Assembly (NCBI GenBank): GCA_963778895.1
Contig: CAVZVZ010000007.1
Coordinates: forward strand, 124,001 to 188,000
Origin: CAVZVZ01 sp963778895
GTDB lineage: Bacteria > Actinomycetota > Acidimicrobiia > Acidimicrobiales > Acidimicrobilacustridaceae
Direction: 5' to 3'
DNA length: 64,000 nt
Part shown: positions 1 through 11,704 of the stretch, in pieces
Layout of the letters: each line of letters starts with the position of its first letter
How positions within the stretch are numbered: the stretch's first letter is position 1
Notes under the pieces: generated by a model
The model's database searches: none
The model's input: the letters and a program-made list of their open reading frames with translations, nothing else
Told to the model about the DNA's origin: nothing
Program-made: the position numbers and the translations under genes

Positions 1-1
1 C

Positions 2-3000
2 ACCGCCGAGATCACCGCGGCGAGCCCGACCGACCCCGACTCCACGCCGAACAACCACAACCCCGCCGAGGACGACCAGGCTTCGGCGTCGGTGACCACC
101 ACCGGCGGCACCCTGGGCGATCGCGTCTGGTTCGACGTCGACGCCGACGGCGTACAGGACGCCGGCGAGCCCGGCCTGAATGGCGTGACCGTGAACATCG
201 TGTGGGGTGGACCCGACGGTTCGATCGGGACGGCGGACGACCTCGCCTACGTCGCGACCACCGACGCCAGCGGCCTCTGGTCGAAGACCGACCTTCCCTC
301 GGGCAACTACCGCGTGTCGGTAGCTCCGGCCACGTTGCCGTTAGGCGTCACCGTGCCGACCTACGACCTCGACGGCGTCGGCACACCGAACACCGCGTCG
401 CTCGCGTTGGCGGGTGGCGCTACGCGCAGCGACGTCGATTTCGGCTACCGCGGTAGCGGCACGATCGGCGACACCGTTTTCGTCGACGTCAACGCCAACA
501 ACACGCCCGACCCCGGTGAGGGTGCGGCAGGTGTTGACATGACCGCCACGTGGTTCGGACCGAACGGCGTGCTCGGAGGTGGCGACGATCTCGTCTACAC
601 GACGACGACGAACGGCGCCGGCGGGTACTCGTTCACCGGCTTGCCGGCCGGCGGCTTCCGCGTATCCGTCGACGCCACGGATCTTCCCGCCGCGGCAGTG
701 CCGATCGTCGACCCCGATGGTGGCAACGACAACACCAGCACGTTGACGCTGGCAGCGGGCGCCACGAACAACAACCAAGACTTCGGCTACGTCGTGCCGG
801 CGATCGACCTGTCGGTCACGAAGACCGACGGCGGCGCGACCACCGTTCCGGGCGGAACGGTGGCCTACACGATCAACTACGGCAACAGCGCGACGGCGAC
901 GACGCCGTCCACCGGTGTGACCCTCACCGAGGCGATCCCCGCCAACTCGAGCTTCAACGCCGGTGCGTCGACCGCCGGATGGGTGTGCGGCGCCAGTACC
1001 TGCACGCTGAACGTCGGCACGCTGGCCCCGGGCGCGAGCGGCAGCGTGACCTTCGCGGTCACGGTTGCGAGCACGATCCCTGCGGGCGTCGGTCAGATCA
1101 ACAACACGGTCACGATCGGCGATGACGGCGCTCATGGCACCGATACGAACCCCGGCAACAACACTGGCACCGACTTCACCCCGGTCACGGCGGCGCCGGA
1201 TCTCACGGTGTCGAAGTCCGATGGTGGCGCGACGACGGTTCCGGGTGGGACGGTGGCGTACACGATCAACTACGGCAACGTCGGGAATCAGGGTGCGACG
1301 GGTGTGGTGTTGACGGAGACGATTCCGGCCAACTCGAGCTTCAACGCCGGCGGCTCGACGGCCGGTTGGTCGTGCGGTCCGAGCACGTGCACGTTCACGG
1401 TCGGCTCGCTGAATGCGGGCGCGTCCGGTTCGGTGACGTTCGCCGTGACAGTTGTGAACCCGGTCGCGGCCGGCGTGAGTCAGATCTCGAACACGGTGAG
1501 CATCGCGGACGACGCGCAGAACGGGCCTGATCCGACGCCGGGCAACAACACGGGCACGGATACGACGCCCGTCCTGGCCGCCCCGGACCTCACGGTCACC
1601 AAGACCGACGGCGGAGTCACCACGACCGCCGGGGGAACGGTGGCGTACACGATCAACTACGCGAACGTCGGGAACCAGGGTGCGACCGGTGTGGTGTTGA
1701 CGGAGACGATTCCGGCCAACTCGACGTTCAATGCCGGGGGCTCGACGGCCGGTTGGTCGTGCGGTGCGAGCACGTGCACGTTCACCGTCGGCTCGCTGAA
1801 CGCCGGTGCGTCGGGCTCGGTGATCTTCGCGGTCACGGTGGCCAATCCCGTTCCCGCGGGCGTCACGCAGATCGCGAACACGGTGACCGTGGGGGACGAT
1901 GGTCAGAACGGTTCGGATCCGACGCCGGCGAACAACACGGGTACGGATACGACGCCGGTCACGGCGGCGCCTGATCTCACGGTGTCGAAGTCCGATGGTG
2001 GCGCGACCACGGTTCCGGGTGGGACGGTTCCGTACACGATCAACTACGCGAACGTCGGGAACCAGGGTGCGACGGGTGTGGTGTTGACGGAGACGATTCC
2101 GGCCAACTCGACGTTCAACGCCGGTGCCTCGACGGCCGGTTGGTCGTGCGGTGCGAGCACGTGCACGTTCACGGTGGGCTCGCTGAACGCCGGTGGGTCC
2201 GGTTCGGTGATCTTCGCGGTCACGGTGGCCAATCCCGTTCCCGCGGGCGTCACGCAGATCGCGAACACGGTGACCGTGGGGGACGACGGTCAGAACGGAC
2301 CGGATCCGACGCCGGCGAACAACACGGGAACCGATACGACGCCGGTCACGGCGGCGCCGGATCTCACGGTGTCGAAGTCCGATGGGGGCGCGACATCGGC
2401 CCCCGGGGGCACCGTCGCCTACACGATCAACTACAGCAACGTCGGGAACCAGGGTGCGACGGGTGTGGTGTTGACGGAGACGATCCCGGCCAACTCGACG
2501 TTCAACGCGGGCAGCTCGACGGTCGGTTGGTCGTGCGGTGCGAGCACGTGCACGTTCACGGTGGGCTCGCTGAACGCCGGTGCGGTCCGGTTCGGTGATC
2601 TTCGCGGTCACGGTGGTTAGCCCGGTTCCCGGCGGGTGTGACGCAGATCGCGAACACGGTGACCGTGGGGGACGATGGTCAGAACGGACCGGATCCGACG
2701 CCGGGGAACAACACGGGAACCGATACGACGCCGGTGACGGCGGCGCCGGATCTCACGGTGTCCAAGTCCGACGGCGGCGTCTCCACGACCGCGGGCGGCA
2801 CGGTGGTGTACACGATCAGCTACAGCAACGTGGGTAACCAGGGTGCGACGGGTGTGGTGCTGACCGAGACCGTGCCGGCCAACTCGACCTTCAATGCCGG
2901 GGCGTCGGCCGCCGGCTGGTCGTGTGTGGCGTCGACCTGCACGCTGAACCTCGGCGGCGTCGGCGCGGGGGCGAGTGGTTCGGTGGCCTTCGCGGTCACC

Positions 3001-6000
3001 GTGAACACGCCCCTCCCCGCGGGGGTCCAACAGATCGCCAACACGGTGACGATCGCCGACAACGGCCAGAACGGTCCGGATCCGACGCCGGGTAACAATA
3101 CGGGGACGGATACGACGCCGGTCACGGCGGCGCCTGATCTCACGGTGTCGAAGTCCGATGGTGGCGCGACGACGGTTCCGGGTGGCACGGTGGCGTACAC
3201 GATCAACTACGGCAACGTCGGGAATCAGGGTGCGACGGGTGTGGTGTTGACGGAGACGATTCCGGCCAACTCGACGTTCAACGCCGGGGGCTCGACGGCG
3301 GGTTGGTCGTGCGGTGCGAGCACGTGCACGTTCACGGTGGGCTCGCTGAATGCGGGCGCGTCCGGTTCGGTGACCTTCGCCGTGACTGTCGTCAACCCGG
3401 TTCCGGCGGGTGTGACGCAACTCTCCAACACGGTCTCGATCGCCGACAACGGCCAGAACGGACCGGATCCGACGCCGGCGAACAACACGGGCACCGATAC
3501 GACGCCGGTCACGGCGGCGCCCGATCTCACGGTGTCGAAGTCCGATGGCGGCGTCTCCACGACCGTTCCGGGCGGCACGGTGGCGTACACGATCAGCTAC
3601 GGCAACGTCGGGAACCAGGGTGCGACGGGTGTGGTGTTGACGGAGACGATTCCGGCCAACTCGACGTTCAACGCCGGGGGATCGACGGCGGGTTGGTCGT
3701 GCGGTGCGAGCACCTGCACGTTCACCGTCGGCTCGCTGAACGCCGGTGCGTCCGGTTCGGTGACCTTCGCCGTGACGGTCGTGAACCCGGTCGCCGCCGG
3801 TGTGACCCAGCTCGCCAACACGGTCTCGATTGCCGACAATGGCCAGAACGGACCTGATCCGACGCCGGCGAACAACACGGGCACCGACACCACGCCAGTC
3901 CTTGCGACCCCCGACCTCACGGTCACCAAGAGCGACGGCGACGTCTCCACCACGCCCGGCGGCACCGTCGTCTACACGATCAGCTACAGCAACGTGGGTA
4001 ACCAGGGTGCGACGGGTGTGGTGCTGACCGAGACCGTGCCGGCCAACTCGACCTTCAATGCCGGGGCGTCGGCCGCCGGCTGGTCGTGTGTGGCGTCGAC
4101 CTGCACGCTGAACCTCGGCGGGGTGGCCGCGGGAGCGAATGGGTCGGTGGCCTTCGCCGTCACCGTCAACTCACCGCTACCCGCCGGCGTTCATCAAATC
4201 GCCAACACCGTGACGATCGCCGATGATGGCCAGAACGGTGCCGATCCGACGCCGGGTGACAACACGGGCAGCGACACCACGCCCATCGTCGCAGTACCCG
4301 ATCTCTCGGTGACGAAGTCCGACGGCGGAGCGCAGGTCGCACCGGCGGGCACGGTCGCCTACACGATCAACTACGCGAACAACGGCTCGATCGGGGCCAC
4401 CGGTGTGACGCTGACCGAGACGATCCCGGCGAACACCACCTTCGCGGCCGCATCGTCATCCGCCGGTTGGACCTGCGGCGCCAGCACGTGCTCGTACACC
4501 GTGGGCCCGCTCGCGGCGGGCGCGAGCGGCAGTGTCACCTTCGGGGTCCACGTCGGCTATCCGCTGGACCCCGGCACCGACCACGTGCACAACTCCGTGG
4601 CGATCACCGACGACGGCACGAATGGCACCGATCCCGATCTGAGCGACAACACCGGTACCGACGACACGCCGGTGCTCGGCGCGACCGTCGGCGACACCGT
4701 GTTCTTCGACAGCAACGCCAACGACGCCCCGGACGCTGGTGAAGGCATCGCCGGTGCCACGGTGACGGTGACGTGGTCCGGCCCGAACGGCACGCTCGGC
4801 GACGGCGACGACATCGTCACGTCGACCACGACGGATGCCAACGGTCAGTGGTCGGTCACCGGACTCCCGACCGGTCTCGTCGGCGTCGCGGTCGTGCCGC
4901 CCATCAGTGGTGTGACGAACTCCGTGGATCCCGACGGCGGGAACGACGCCGCCAGCACTTTGACGCTCGCGCTCGGTGAAAGCCGGTTGGATCAGGACTT
5001 CGGCTTCGTCGGCACCGGCAGCATCGGCGACACGGTGTTCCTCGACCTCGACGGTGACGGCGTGCAAGATGCGGGCGAGCCTGGTGTGGCCGGCGTGACG
5101 GTGACATTGCTGCGCGACAACAACGACGACGGCACCTACGAGACCACGGTGGACAGCACGACCACCGACGGGTCAGGTCACTACAGCTTCGGTGCTCTGT
5201 ACGCCGCGCCCTACCGGGTCGTCGTCTCCGTTCCCGCGGGCTACGACAGCTCCTCGCCTACGCAGGTCGACCACGACCTCACCGCGGGCGAGTCCTTCGA
5301 CGACGCAGACTTCGCGATCCTCGGCGCTTCGATAGGCGACCGCACCTGGAACGACCTCGACGGAAACGGCGTGCAGGATGCCGGCGAGCCGGGTCGGGCC
5401 GGCGTCACCGTCACGTTGCTCGACGGTGACGGAGCCACGGTGGCCACCACGACGACCGACGCCGGCGGCGCGTACAGCTTCGACGGCTTGGCCGCGGGCA
5501 ACTACGAGGTCCAGTTCGGCACCGTTGCCGGATCGGTGATCACGATCCCCGACGCCACCAGCGACGGCGCCGACTCCGACGCCGCGGTGAGCGACGGTCG
5601 GACCGGCACCTTCGCGGTCGCGGCGGGAGCCACAGTGACCAATGTCGACGCCGGGTACTACGCGACGAGCTCGCTCCAAGGTCTCGTGTTCGATGACCTC
5701 GACGGTGACGGCGCCCACGGAGCGGGTGAGCCCGGCCTTGCGAACGTGTCGATGACCCTGACCGGTACCGACGATCTCGGCACTGCCGTCTCGCTGTCGA
5801 CCACCACAGATGCCAACGGCAACTACTCCTTCCCCGGGCTGCGCGCCGGTACATACACGGTCACCGAGGCGCAGCCGGCGGGCTACCTCGACGGTGACGA
5901 CCACGCGGGAACCGCGGGCGGAACGGTCACGAACGACGTCATCTCGGCCATCACGTTGGCGCCGGGGACTGACGCGTCGGGCTACACCTTCGCCGAGTTC

Positions 6001-7903
6001 CGCGCCGGCAGCATCGGCGACACCGTCTTCAGCGATACCGACGGTGATGGCGTGCAGGATGTCGGCGAACCTGGTCTGGGTGGTGTCCTCGTCGCGCTCC
6101 TGCTCGACGCCGATCACAACGGCAGCTACGAGACCACCGTCGATACGACGACCTCGGCGGGCACCGGCACATATGCCTTCGATGACCTTGCGCCCGGCGA
6201 CTACCGCGTGGTCGTCGTCCCGCCGTCAGGTCAGACCGCGACCACACCGACGACGATCGACATCACGCTGGCCTCCGGCGACACACGCGACGACGCCGAC
6301 TTCGGCTTCGAACCGCCGGCGCCCCCCTCACCGGGTTCGATCGGCGACCGCGTGTGGAACGACACCGACGGCGACGGCGCACAAGATCCTGGCGAGGCGG
6401 GTGTCGCGGGAGCAACTGTGACGCTGCGTCTCGACGCCGACCACGACGGTAGCTATGAGACGGTGGCGGCGACGCAGCTCACCGCGGCCGATGGCTCGTA
6501 CACCTTCGGCAACCTTCCTCCCGGCTCCTACCAAGCCGTGGTCACGGAACCCGCGGGGATGAACGCCACCACGCCCACCTCTGTCGGGGTGGAGCTCAGC
6601 AGCGGTCAGATCGTGACCAGTGCGGACTTCGGTCTGCGCGCCACACCGCCGGCGCCGGGTTCGATCGGCGATCGCGTGTGGAGCGACACGGACGCCGACG
6701 GTGTGCAGGACGCGGGTGAGACCGGGCTGAGCGGTGTCACGGTCACCCTCCTCGAGGACACCGACGGCGACGGCACGTTCGAGTCCACGGTTGCGACGAC
6801 CACCACGGCCGCGGACGGCAGCTACTCGTTCACCGACATGCCTCCCGGCGCGTATCGCGTGGTGGTCACACCCGCGGCAGGTACGAGCCCGTCCACGCCC
6901 ACCATCGTCGAGGTGCCCCTCATCGCTGGTCAGAACGTCACCGACGCCGACTTCGGGCTCGCGCCCCAACCCCCGGCGCCGGGCTCGATCGGGGATCGTG
7001 TCTGGTCCGACAGCAATCACGACGGTGTGCAGGATGCGCGGCGAGGCGGGCATCAACGGCGTAACCGTGACCCTTCTCCGTGACGGGGACGGTGACGGGA
7101 CCTACGAGACCACCGTCGGTACCACGATCACGTCCGGCGACGGCAACTACTCGTTCCCCGACCTCGACCCGGGTCACTACCTGGTGGTCGTGACCCCTCC
7201 GAACGGCATGGCACCGACGAGCCCGGGAGCGATCGCGGTCGTGATCGGTGCGGGTGACGACGTGACCGACGCCGATGTCGGGTTGGCGACACCCGCGGCG
7301 ATTCCGTTCGACCTGGCCTTGCAGAAGGACCTGCTCGATCCGCTGGTCGACGGGGGCACCGCGACGTGGCGTCTCACCGTTACCAACAACGGCATCGCCG
7401 ACTCGCCGAGCCCGCTGACCGTGACCGATGTCCTTCCCACCGGCGTGACCTTCCTCTCCGTCGATGACGACGCGTGGTCCTGTGATGACAACGGTCCGAT
7501 CGTGACCTGCACGCTCGACGAGTCCCTCGCGCTCGGCGAATCGGTGACACTCGACGTGCTCACGGCGATCGATGCGGATCCGGGCACCGTGGTCGACAAC
7601 GAAGCCTCGGTCGCGGCCGACGGTCCCGAGGTGACCCTCGAGAACAACAACGACGACGCCGCCGGCACTGTGGTGGCGCCGGAAGAACCGACGACGACCA
7701 CGACGTCCACGACGTCCACCACCTCGACCACATCCACGACCTCGACGACGCCGCCCACCACCGACGGTGATCCGACCACGACGACGACCACCGGCAGCCT
7801 CCCCGTCACGGGCTCGCCCACTGGTCTGCTCGCGATGATCGGCCTGGCGCTGCTGGGTGCCGGCGTGTTGCTGGTCGGGCTGCGCCGGCGGCTGGAGCGG
7901 TAG
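2..7903 (+). CDS. Giant DUF11/SdrD-B repeat surface protein, sortase-anchored (5' partial, frameshifted)
   Basis: The frame is open from base 2, so the start and any signal peptide lie outside the window. Domains in order: two SdrD_B-like domains (110-795), ten DUF11 units (800-4680), eight SdrD_B-like domains (4681-7290) with the Asp-rich DxDGDGVQDAGEPG motif expected to bind calcium, one divergent DUF11 domain (7310-7670), a Thr/Ser linker (7680-7795), LPVTG, a hydrophobic helix and an Arg tail. This is the architecture of a cell-wall-anchored adhesin or stalk. The frame breaks at about 2582 (extra g), 2629 (extra c) and 7037 (extra c). The three +1 changes restore the original frame and each repeat then matches its siblings, so I read them as sequencing errors rather than a pseudogene. 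Confidence 0.9.
800..4680 (+). repeat. Tandem array of ten DUF11-coding repeats
   Basis: Ten units of about 387-393 bp begin near 800, 1193, 1580, 1967, 2351, 2741, 3131, 3518, 3908 and 4295. Units 2 to 9 are nearly identical in DNA over long blocks, for example the stretch encoding GVVLTETIPANS and the GWSCGASTCTF block. Units 1 and 10 are more diverged. This pattern suggests recent amplification or gene conversion inside the array, and also a region prone to assembly collapse. Confidence 0.9.
7799..7813 (+). other. LPVTG sortase sorting motif
   Basis: Codes for LPVTG after a Thr-rich stretch. It is followed by about 22 hydrophobic residues and an RRRLER tail, the complete cell-wall sorting signal of Gram-positive sortase substrates. 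No sortase gene lies in the window. Confidence 0.9.
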
Positions 7904-7916
7904 GACGCGGCGGGCG

Positions 7917-8799
7917 TCAGTCGACGTAGTAGCGAGCGGCGTTCATGACCGCCGACACGTAGCCACCGCCGAACAACAGCACGTGCACCAACAGCGGATA
8001 GAGCTGATAGAGCGCGACTCGGTCACCGTGCCCTTCGGCCAGCGGGAACGCCTCGTCGTAGGCCGCGAACACCTTCGGCCCGAAGCCACCGAACAGGTGC
8101 ATCATGGCCAAGTCCATCTCGCGGTGACCGCCGTACGCCGCCGGGTCGATGAGCCAGGGCTCGCCGCGCAGGCCGGCTAGCGCGTTGCCGTTCCAGAGAT
8201 CGCCGTGGAGCCGGGCGGGCGGCTCGGCGGGGCCGACGAGCTCGGGGAGGCGATCGAAAAGCCGGTCGAACACGGACGCGGCATCGTCCGGCAACAGCTG
8301 CTTGGCGACGCGCGGCCTGAACCAGTGGTTCCAACCGCTCGACCCGGTAGAAACTCGCCCAGGTCGAGTGCGGCTTGTTCGACTGTGGGATGGTCGCGAT
8401 GAAGTTGTCGCGGTCGAGCCCGAACATCGGCGCGCCCGATTTGTGCAATCGAGCCAGGTCCCGTCCGAGTTGCGCGTCGTGGTCCGGTGCGGGCAGGTGC
8501 TGGTCGACCCAAGTGAGCACCAAGAAGCGGTTCGTCACCACCCCTTCGTGGTCCTTCACGGCGAGCACCTCGGGTACGCGCACCGCCCTCGTTTCGGCCA
8601 GCCATCGCAAACCGTCGGCTTCGGCGGCGTACAGGCCGGCCATTCCGTCCGGGCGCGACTTCACGAACACGTTGCGGCCGCCATCGAGGGTGATGCGAAA
8701 CGCCGCACTCACCCCACCTCCGCCGACCTCGATCACCGCGATGACGCGCTTGCGCAGCACCTCACCGACTTCTTCCGCCAGATCGTTCACCGAGGTCAT
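7917..8799 (-). CDS. Fructosamine/ketosamine-3-kinase family protein (frameshifted)
   Basis: About 294 codons, normal for the fructosamine-3-kinase family (aminoglycoside-phosphotransferase fold). It phosphorylates sugar adducts on protein amines so that they fall off. The N-terminal half (8799 to about 8310) carries the nucleotide-binding region with NVFVKSRPDGMAGLYAAEAD. The C-terminal half (about 8320 to 7917) is in another frame and carries the catalytic RLHGDLWNGN, then IDPAAYGGHREMDLAMM and the family-specific YQLYPLLVHVLLFGGGYV. A single indel near 8280-8325 separates them. Its ATG overlaps the phosphatase stop by 4 bp, so the two are co-translated and probably work together in deglycation. 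Confidence 0.85.
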
Positions 8800-9284
8800 G
8801 GAGACATGTCACGAAGTTGTTCGAGTAAGCCGCGGCACGAGGCATCGACGAGGTCGAACACGTCCGCGAATCCGTTGGGTCCTCCATAGTACGGATCGGG
8901 GACGTCGAGGTCTTCGCCGACGTCGGGGTCGAACTCCCGGAGCAGGCGCAACTTGGCCCGGTGCTCCGGCGTCTGCGCCAGATCATGGAGGTCGGCGAGG
9001 TTCGATTCGTCCATGGCGATGACGAGATCGAAGTACTCCAGATCGCCGACGTGCACCTTGCGAGCGGCACTCTGCATGGGGATCCCCCGCCGGGTCGCCT
9101 CGGCCTGGGCCCGCTCGTCAGGCGGGTCACCGGTATGCCATCCGCCCGTACCGGCACTGTCGATTTCGATCGATCCGTCGAGATCGTCGGCAGACAGGTG
9201 ATGGCGCATGACCGCCTCGGCGGTGGGGGATCGACAGATGTTGCCGAGGCACACGAACAGGATGCGGACGGGCTGCTCGCTCAC
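8796..9284 (-). CDS. Low-molecular-weight protein-tyrosine-phosphatase family
   Basis: 162 aa. The N-terminal phosphatase loop CLGNICRS (CX5R) is intact and the general-acid motif DPYYGG sits near residue 128, so the enzyme should be active. GTG start. The neighbour in the operon is a fructosamine-3-kinase. Bacterial pairs of this kind have been linked to protein deglycation, with the LMW phosphatase acting on phosphorylated sugar-amine adducts, so tyrosine phosphate need not be the real substrate. This is an inference from context; a protein-tyrosine or arginine phosphatase role remains possible. Confidence 0.9.
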   Translation of the reverse strand: MSEQPVRILFVCLGNICRSPTAEAVMRHHLSADDLDGSIEIDSAGTGGWHTGDPPDERAQAEATRRGIPMQSAARKVHVGDLEYFDLVIAMDESNLADLHDLAQTPEHRAKLRLLREFDPDVGEDLDVPDPYYGGPNGFADVFDLVDASCRGLLEQLRDMSP

Positions 9285-9301
9285 CGATCGAGTCTCGCAC
9301 G

Positions 9302-9307
9302 TAGGAT
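9302..9307 (+). promoter_or_regulatory. -10 box TAGGAT, probable leaderless start
   Basis: TAGGAT lies 8 nt before the ATG at 9316. It supports that ATG as the true start of the diacylglycerol-kinase-like gene, even though the frame shifts just after it. Confidence 0.5.
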
Positions 9308-9315
9308 CCGGCGCG

Positions 9316-10697
9316 ATGCCTGCCCGCAGCTACGTCGGGAACGCGAGTCGGTCATCGCCCGGGTGCCCGCATCGTCGCCGTTCTCGCGCTGCTGCTCGGT
9401 CTGCTCGGTCTGGTCCTCGTGGTGTGGAGCATCTTCGACACGCCGCTCCTCGCGGTGGCCCTCGTCGTTCTCGTGACCGTCTTCCTCGCGCTGGTGTTCG
9501 TGGCCGTGACGTCGGCGGGTGTGCGGCGCCACATCGCTGTGATCGCTGCGGTAGTCGTCGGCGTGGCGATCATCGGCGTCCAGATCGGCTGGAACATGGC
9601 GCAGGACGGCTGGCGCTTCCGAGGCCTGATCGGGCTCGCGTGCCTGGCCCTCGCCGCCGTCGCGGCGCGCTACGCACTGGTGATCCCGCCGCCGTCGCTC
9701 GAGCAGGTGCTGTCGACGGCCAACCCGCGACGAGTGGTGCACCATCCGGTGCTGATCATCAACCTGAAGTCGGGCGGCGGAAAGGCCGAGCAGTTCGACC
9801 TGCTCAGCGTTTGTCGCGAGCACGGGATCGACACTCGTGTGTTGGAACCGGGCGTCGAGCTCAGCGAGCTCGCCTCGGATGCGGTGCGCTCCGGAGCCGA
9901 TGCGCTCGGGATGGCCGGCGGCGACGGCTCACTCGCGTACGTGGCCACGGTCGCCGCCGAGAACGATCTTCCCTTCGTGTGTGTGCCGGCGGGCACGCGA
10001 AATCACTTCGCCCTCGATCTCGGATTGGATCGCAACGATCCTCGCCAAGCGATCGCCGCGTTCATCAACGGCGACGAGCGGCGGATCGACTACGCGACGA
10101 TCAACGACCGCATGTTCCTCAACAACGTGTCGCTCGGCGTGTACGCCGCGATCGTCGCGCAGGACTCGTATCGCGACGCCAAGCTCGACACGGCCCTGCA
10201 GTTGATCCCGAAGCTCGTGAGCGAGGGTGGCCCGTGGTTCGACCTCCATTTCGACGTACCCGACCACGGGCACCTGGATGAGGCGCCGCTGTTGCAGGTG
10301 TCGAACAACCCGTACGACGTCGGTAGCGACTTCGGTCGACGTGGCCGATTGGATGCCGGGCAGCTCGGCGTCATGACCGCCGATCCCAAACGGCTGGCCG
10401 ATCTCGTCGGACTCACGATGCTCGCGGCCGCGGGTCGGGCCGAGAAGGCGTCGGCCCTCTGGGTGTGGTCGACGCCGACCTTCGTGGTCGAGTCAGGGCA
10501 GGCCGAGTTGGACGCCGGCCTCGACGGCGAGACCGTCGCGTTGCAGACACCGCTTGCGATTCGACATCGTGCGCGCCGGACTGCGGGTCCTCGTACCTCA
10601 CGGCACACGCGTAGGTCTCGATGAGCAGAGCATGGGCACCAAAGGCACGCTGTCCGGATTGCTGACAGTTGCCCTCGGCCTCGGCGAGGACGACTGA
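9316..10697 (+). CDS. Diacylglycerol kinase catalytic-domain membrane protein (frameshifted)
   Basis: Three to four hydrophobic segments (9368-9680) precede a lipid-kinase catalytic domain with LIINLKSGGGKAEQF, the nucleotide-binding GMAGGDGSLAYVA and VPAGTRNHFALDLG. It probably phosphorylates a lipid such as diacylglycerol or a sphingoid-like base at the membrane. Removing one g from the ggg at 9337-9339 joins ATG 9316 to the main frame. Removing one t near 10555 lets the frame continue through RFDIVRAGLRVLVPHGTRV to the stop at 10697. With the sequence as given, the first usable start in the main frame is GTG 9419, which would cut the first membrane helix. Confidence 0.8.
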
Positions 10698-10712
10698 TCG
10701 GTCGATCTGATA

Positions 10713-11602
10713 TCAGGCCGCGGGTGCATCCTCGACGGGGAGCGCGGCCATGAACCAGTCGAGCGTGCGGATCAGCGCGAACGCGGCCGGGCGCACCACG
10801 AGCGGCTCGAACGCCGGGAGCATCGGGATGCCGAGGTCGCGACGAACGAAGCCAGGGAGCAGACCGGCGGCCGCCGGTGCGATGACCGCGTAGGGCGCAC
10901 GTGCTGGAAGCGGCACAGGAGCAAGAGCAAGCCACCGTCGTGGTGCGTCGCGCCGCGGTCGTGGCGTGGAGCTCGGGACGGATGTCCGTGAAGTAGTCGC
11001 GTAGCTCGTCGACGGAACGAGCGCCAGGCTCGGCGTGCCACAGCTCGCACATCACGGCCATCTCGTCGACGTAGCGGTCGGCGTCCGTGCGCGACAGCAC
11101 GCGCCCGCCATAGCGGCGATACGAGCGGAGGAACGAGTCGACCAAGGTGTGATGCACCCACGTCAAGAGATGCGGATCGTTGGCCGCATAGGGCCGACCG
11201 TCGGGTGCCACACCGACGACGCGCTGGTGAACGCGGCGGACCTCGGCGATGGCTTGTTCGGCCTGCCTCCGGCTGCCGTACGTCGTGAGGCCGACGTACG
11301 CACTCGTTCGCGCCAAGTCGCCCCATGGCGTCCTCGCGATAGTTCGAGTGATCCGCGACGCCGGCCATGGCGAGCGGGTGCATGGTCTGGAGGAACAGGG
11401 CACGAAGACCACCCACGAGCATCGAGCTGTCCTGATGGATGCGCCACGTGACGCTGTCGGGCCCGAAGAGGCCCGGGTCGTCGTCATCGGGAGCCCACGG
11501 GTCGCGTGCGGGTGCCTCGTCGTTCGTCATCGTGTCGCGAATGGTGACGGCGACTCGCTCTCGGAGCCAGTGCACTGCACCGATCGGGTCCAGCACCCTC
11601 AT
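10713..11602 (-). CDS. DUF2236 (MpaB/latex-clearing-like) oxygenase family protein (two frameshifts)
   Basis: About 296 codons spread over three frames. The N-terminal piece from ATG 11602 contains GPDSVTWRIHQDSSMLVGG and FLQTMHPLAMAGVADHS, where the His is a typical haem/iron ligand region of DUF2236. The middle piece has DPHLLTWVHHTLVDSFL and the C-terminal piece begins LPARAPYAVIAPAAAGLLP. Frame changes fall near 11310 and 10930. The family includes haem-containing oxygenases such as MpaB and latex-clearing protein; the substrate here is unknown. The start is backed by a -10 box 6 nt upstream. Confidence 0.8.
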
Positions 11603-11608
11603 GCCCCG

Positions 11609-11614
11609 AGGGTA
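11609..11614 (-). promoter_or_regulatory. -10 box TACCCT, probable leaderless start
   Basis: On the minus strand TACCCT ends 6 nt before the ATG of the DUF2236 gene at 11602. Confidence 0.5.
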
Positions 11615-11704
11615 CGGGCTACCGGCGCGACTCTGCGATCGAACCTGTACGCCGATTGGGGCCCAGGACCCCCGATCTGCGTACAGGAAGCAGCAAACTC
11701 GCCA

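Noticed and set aside
341..2611. Very long minus-strand open frame opposite the DUF11 repeats
   Set aside because: Arg/His-rich, repetitive translation that simply mirrors the GC-rich repeats. No family features or start signals.
2580..2640. Programmed ribosomal frameshifting in the repeat protein
   Set aside because: Two +1 changes within 50 bp and a third 4.4 kb later, with no slippery site. The same kind of one-base excess occurs in unrelated genes.
800..4680. Regular direct repeats as a possible CRISPR array
   Set aside because: The period is about 390 bp, the repeats are coding and there are no short spacers.
8953..9476. Plus-strand frames opposite the LMW phosphatase gene
   Set aside because: The minus-strand gene has complete catalytic motifs. 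The plus-strand translations lack any.
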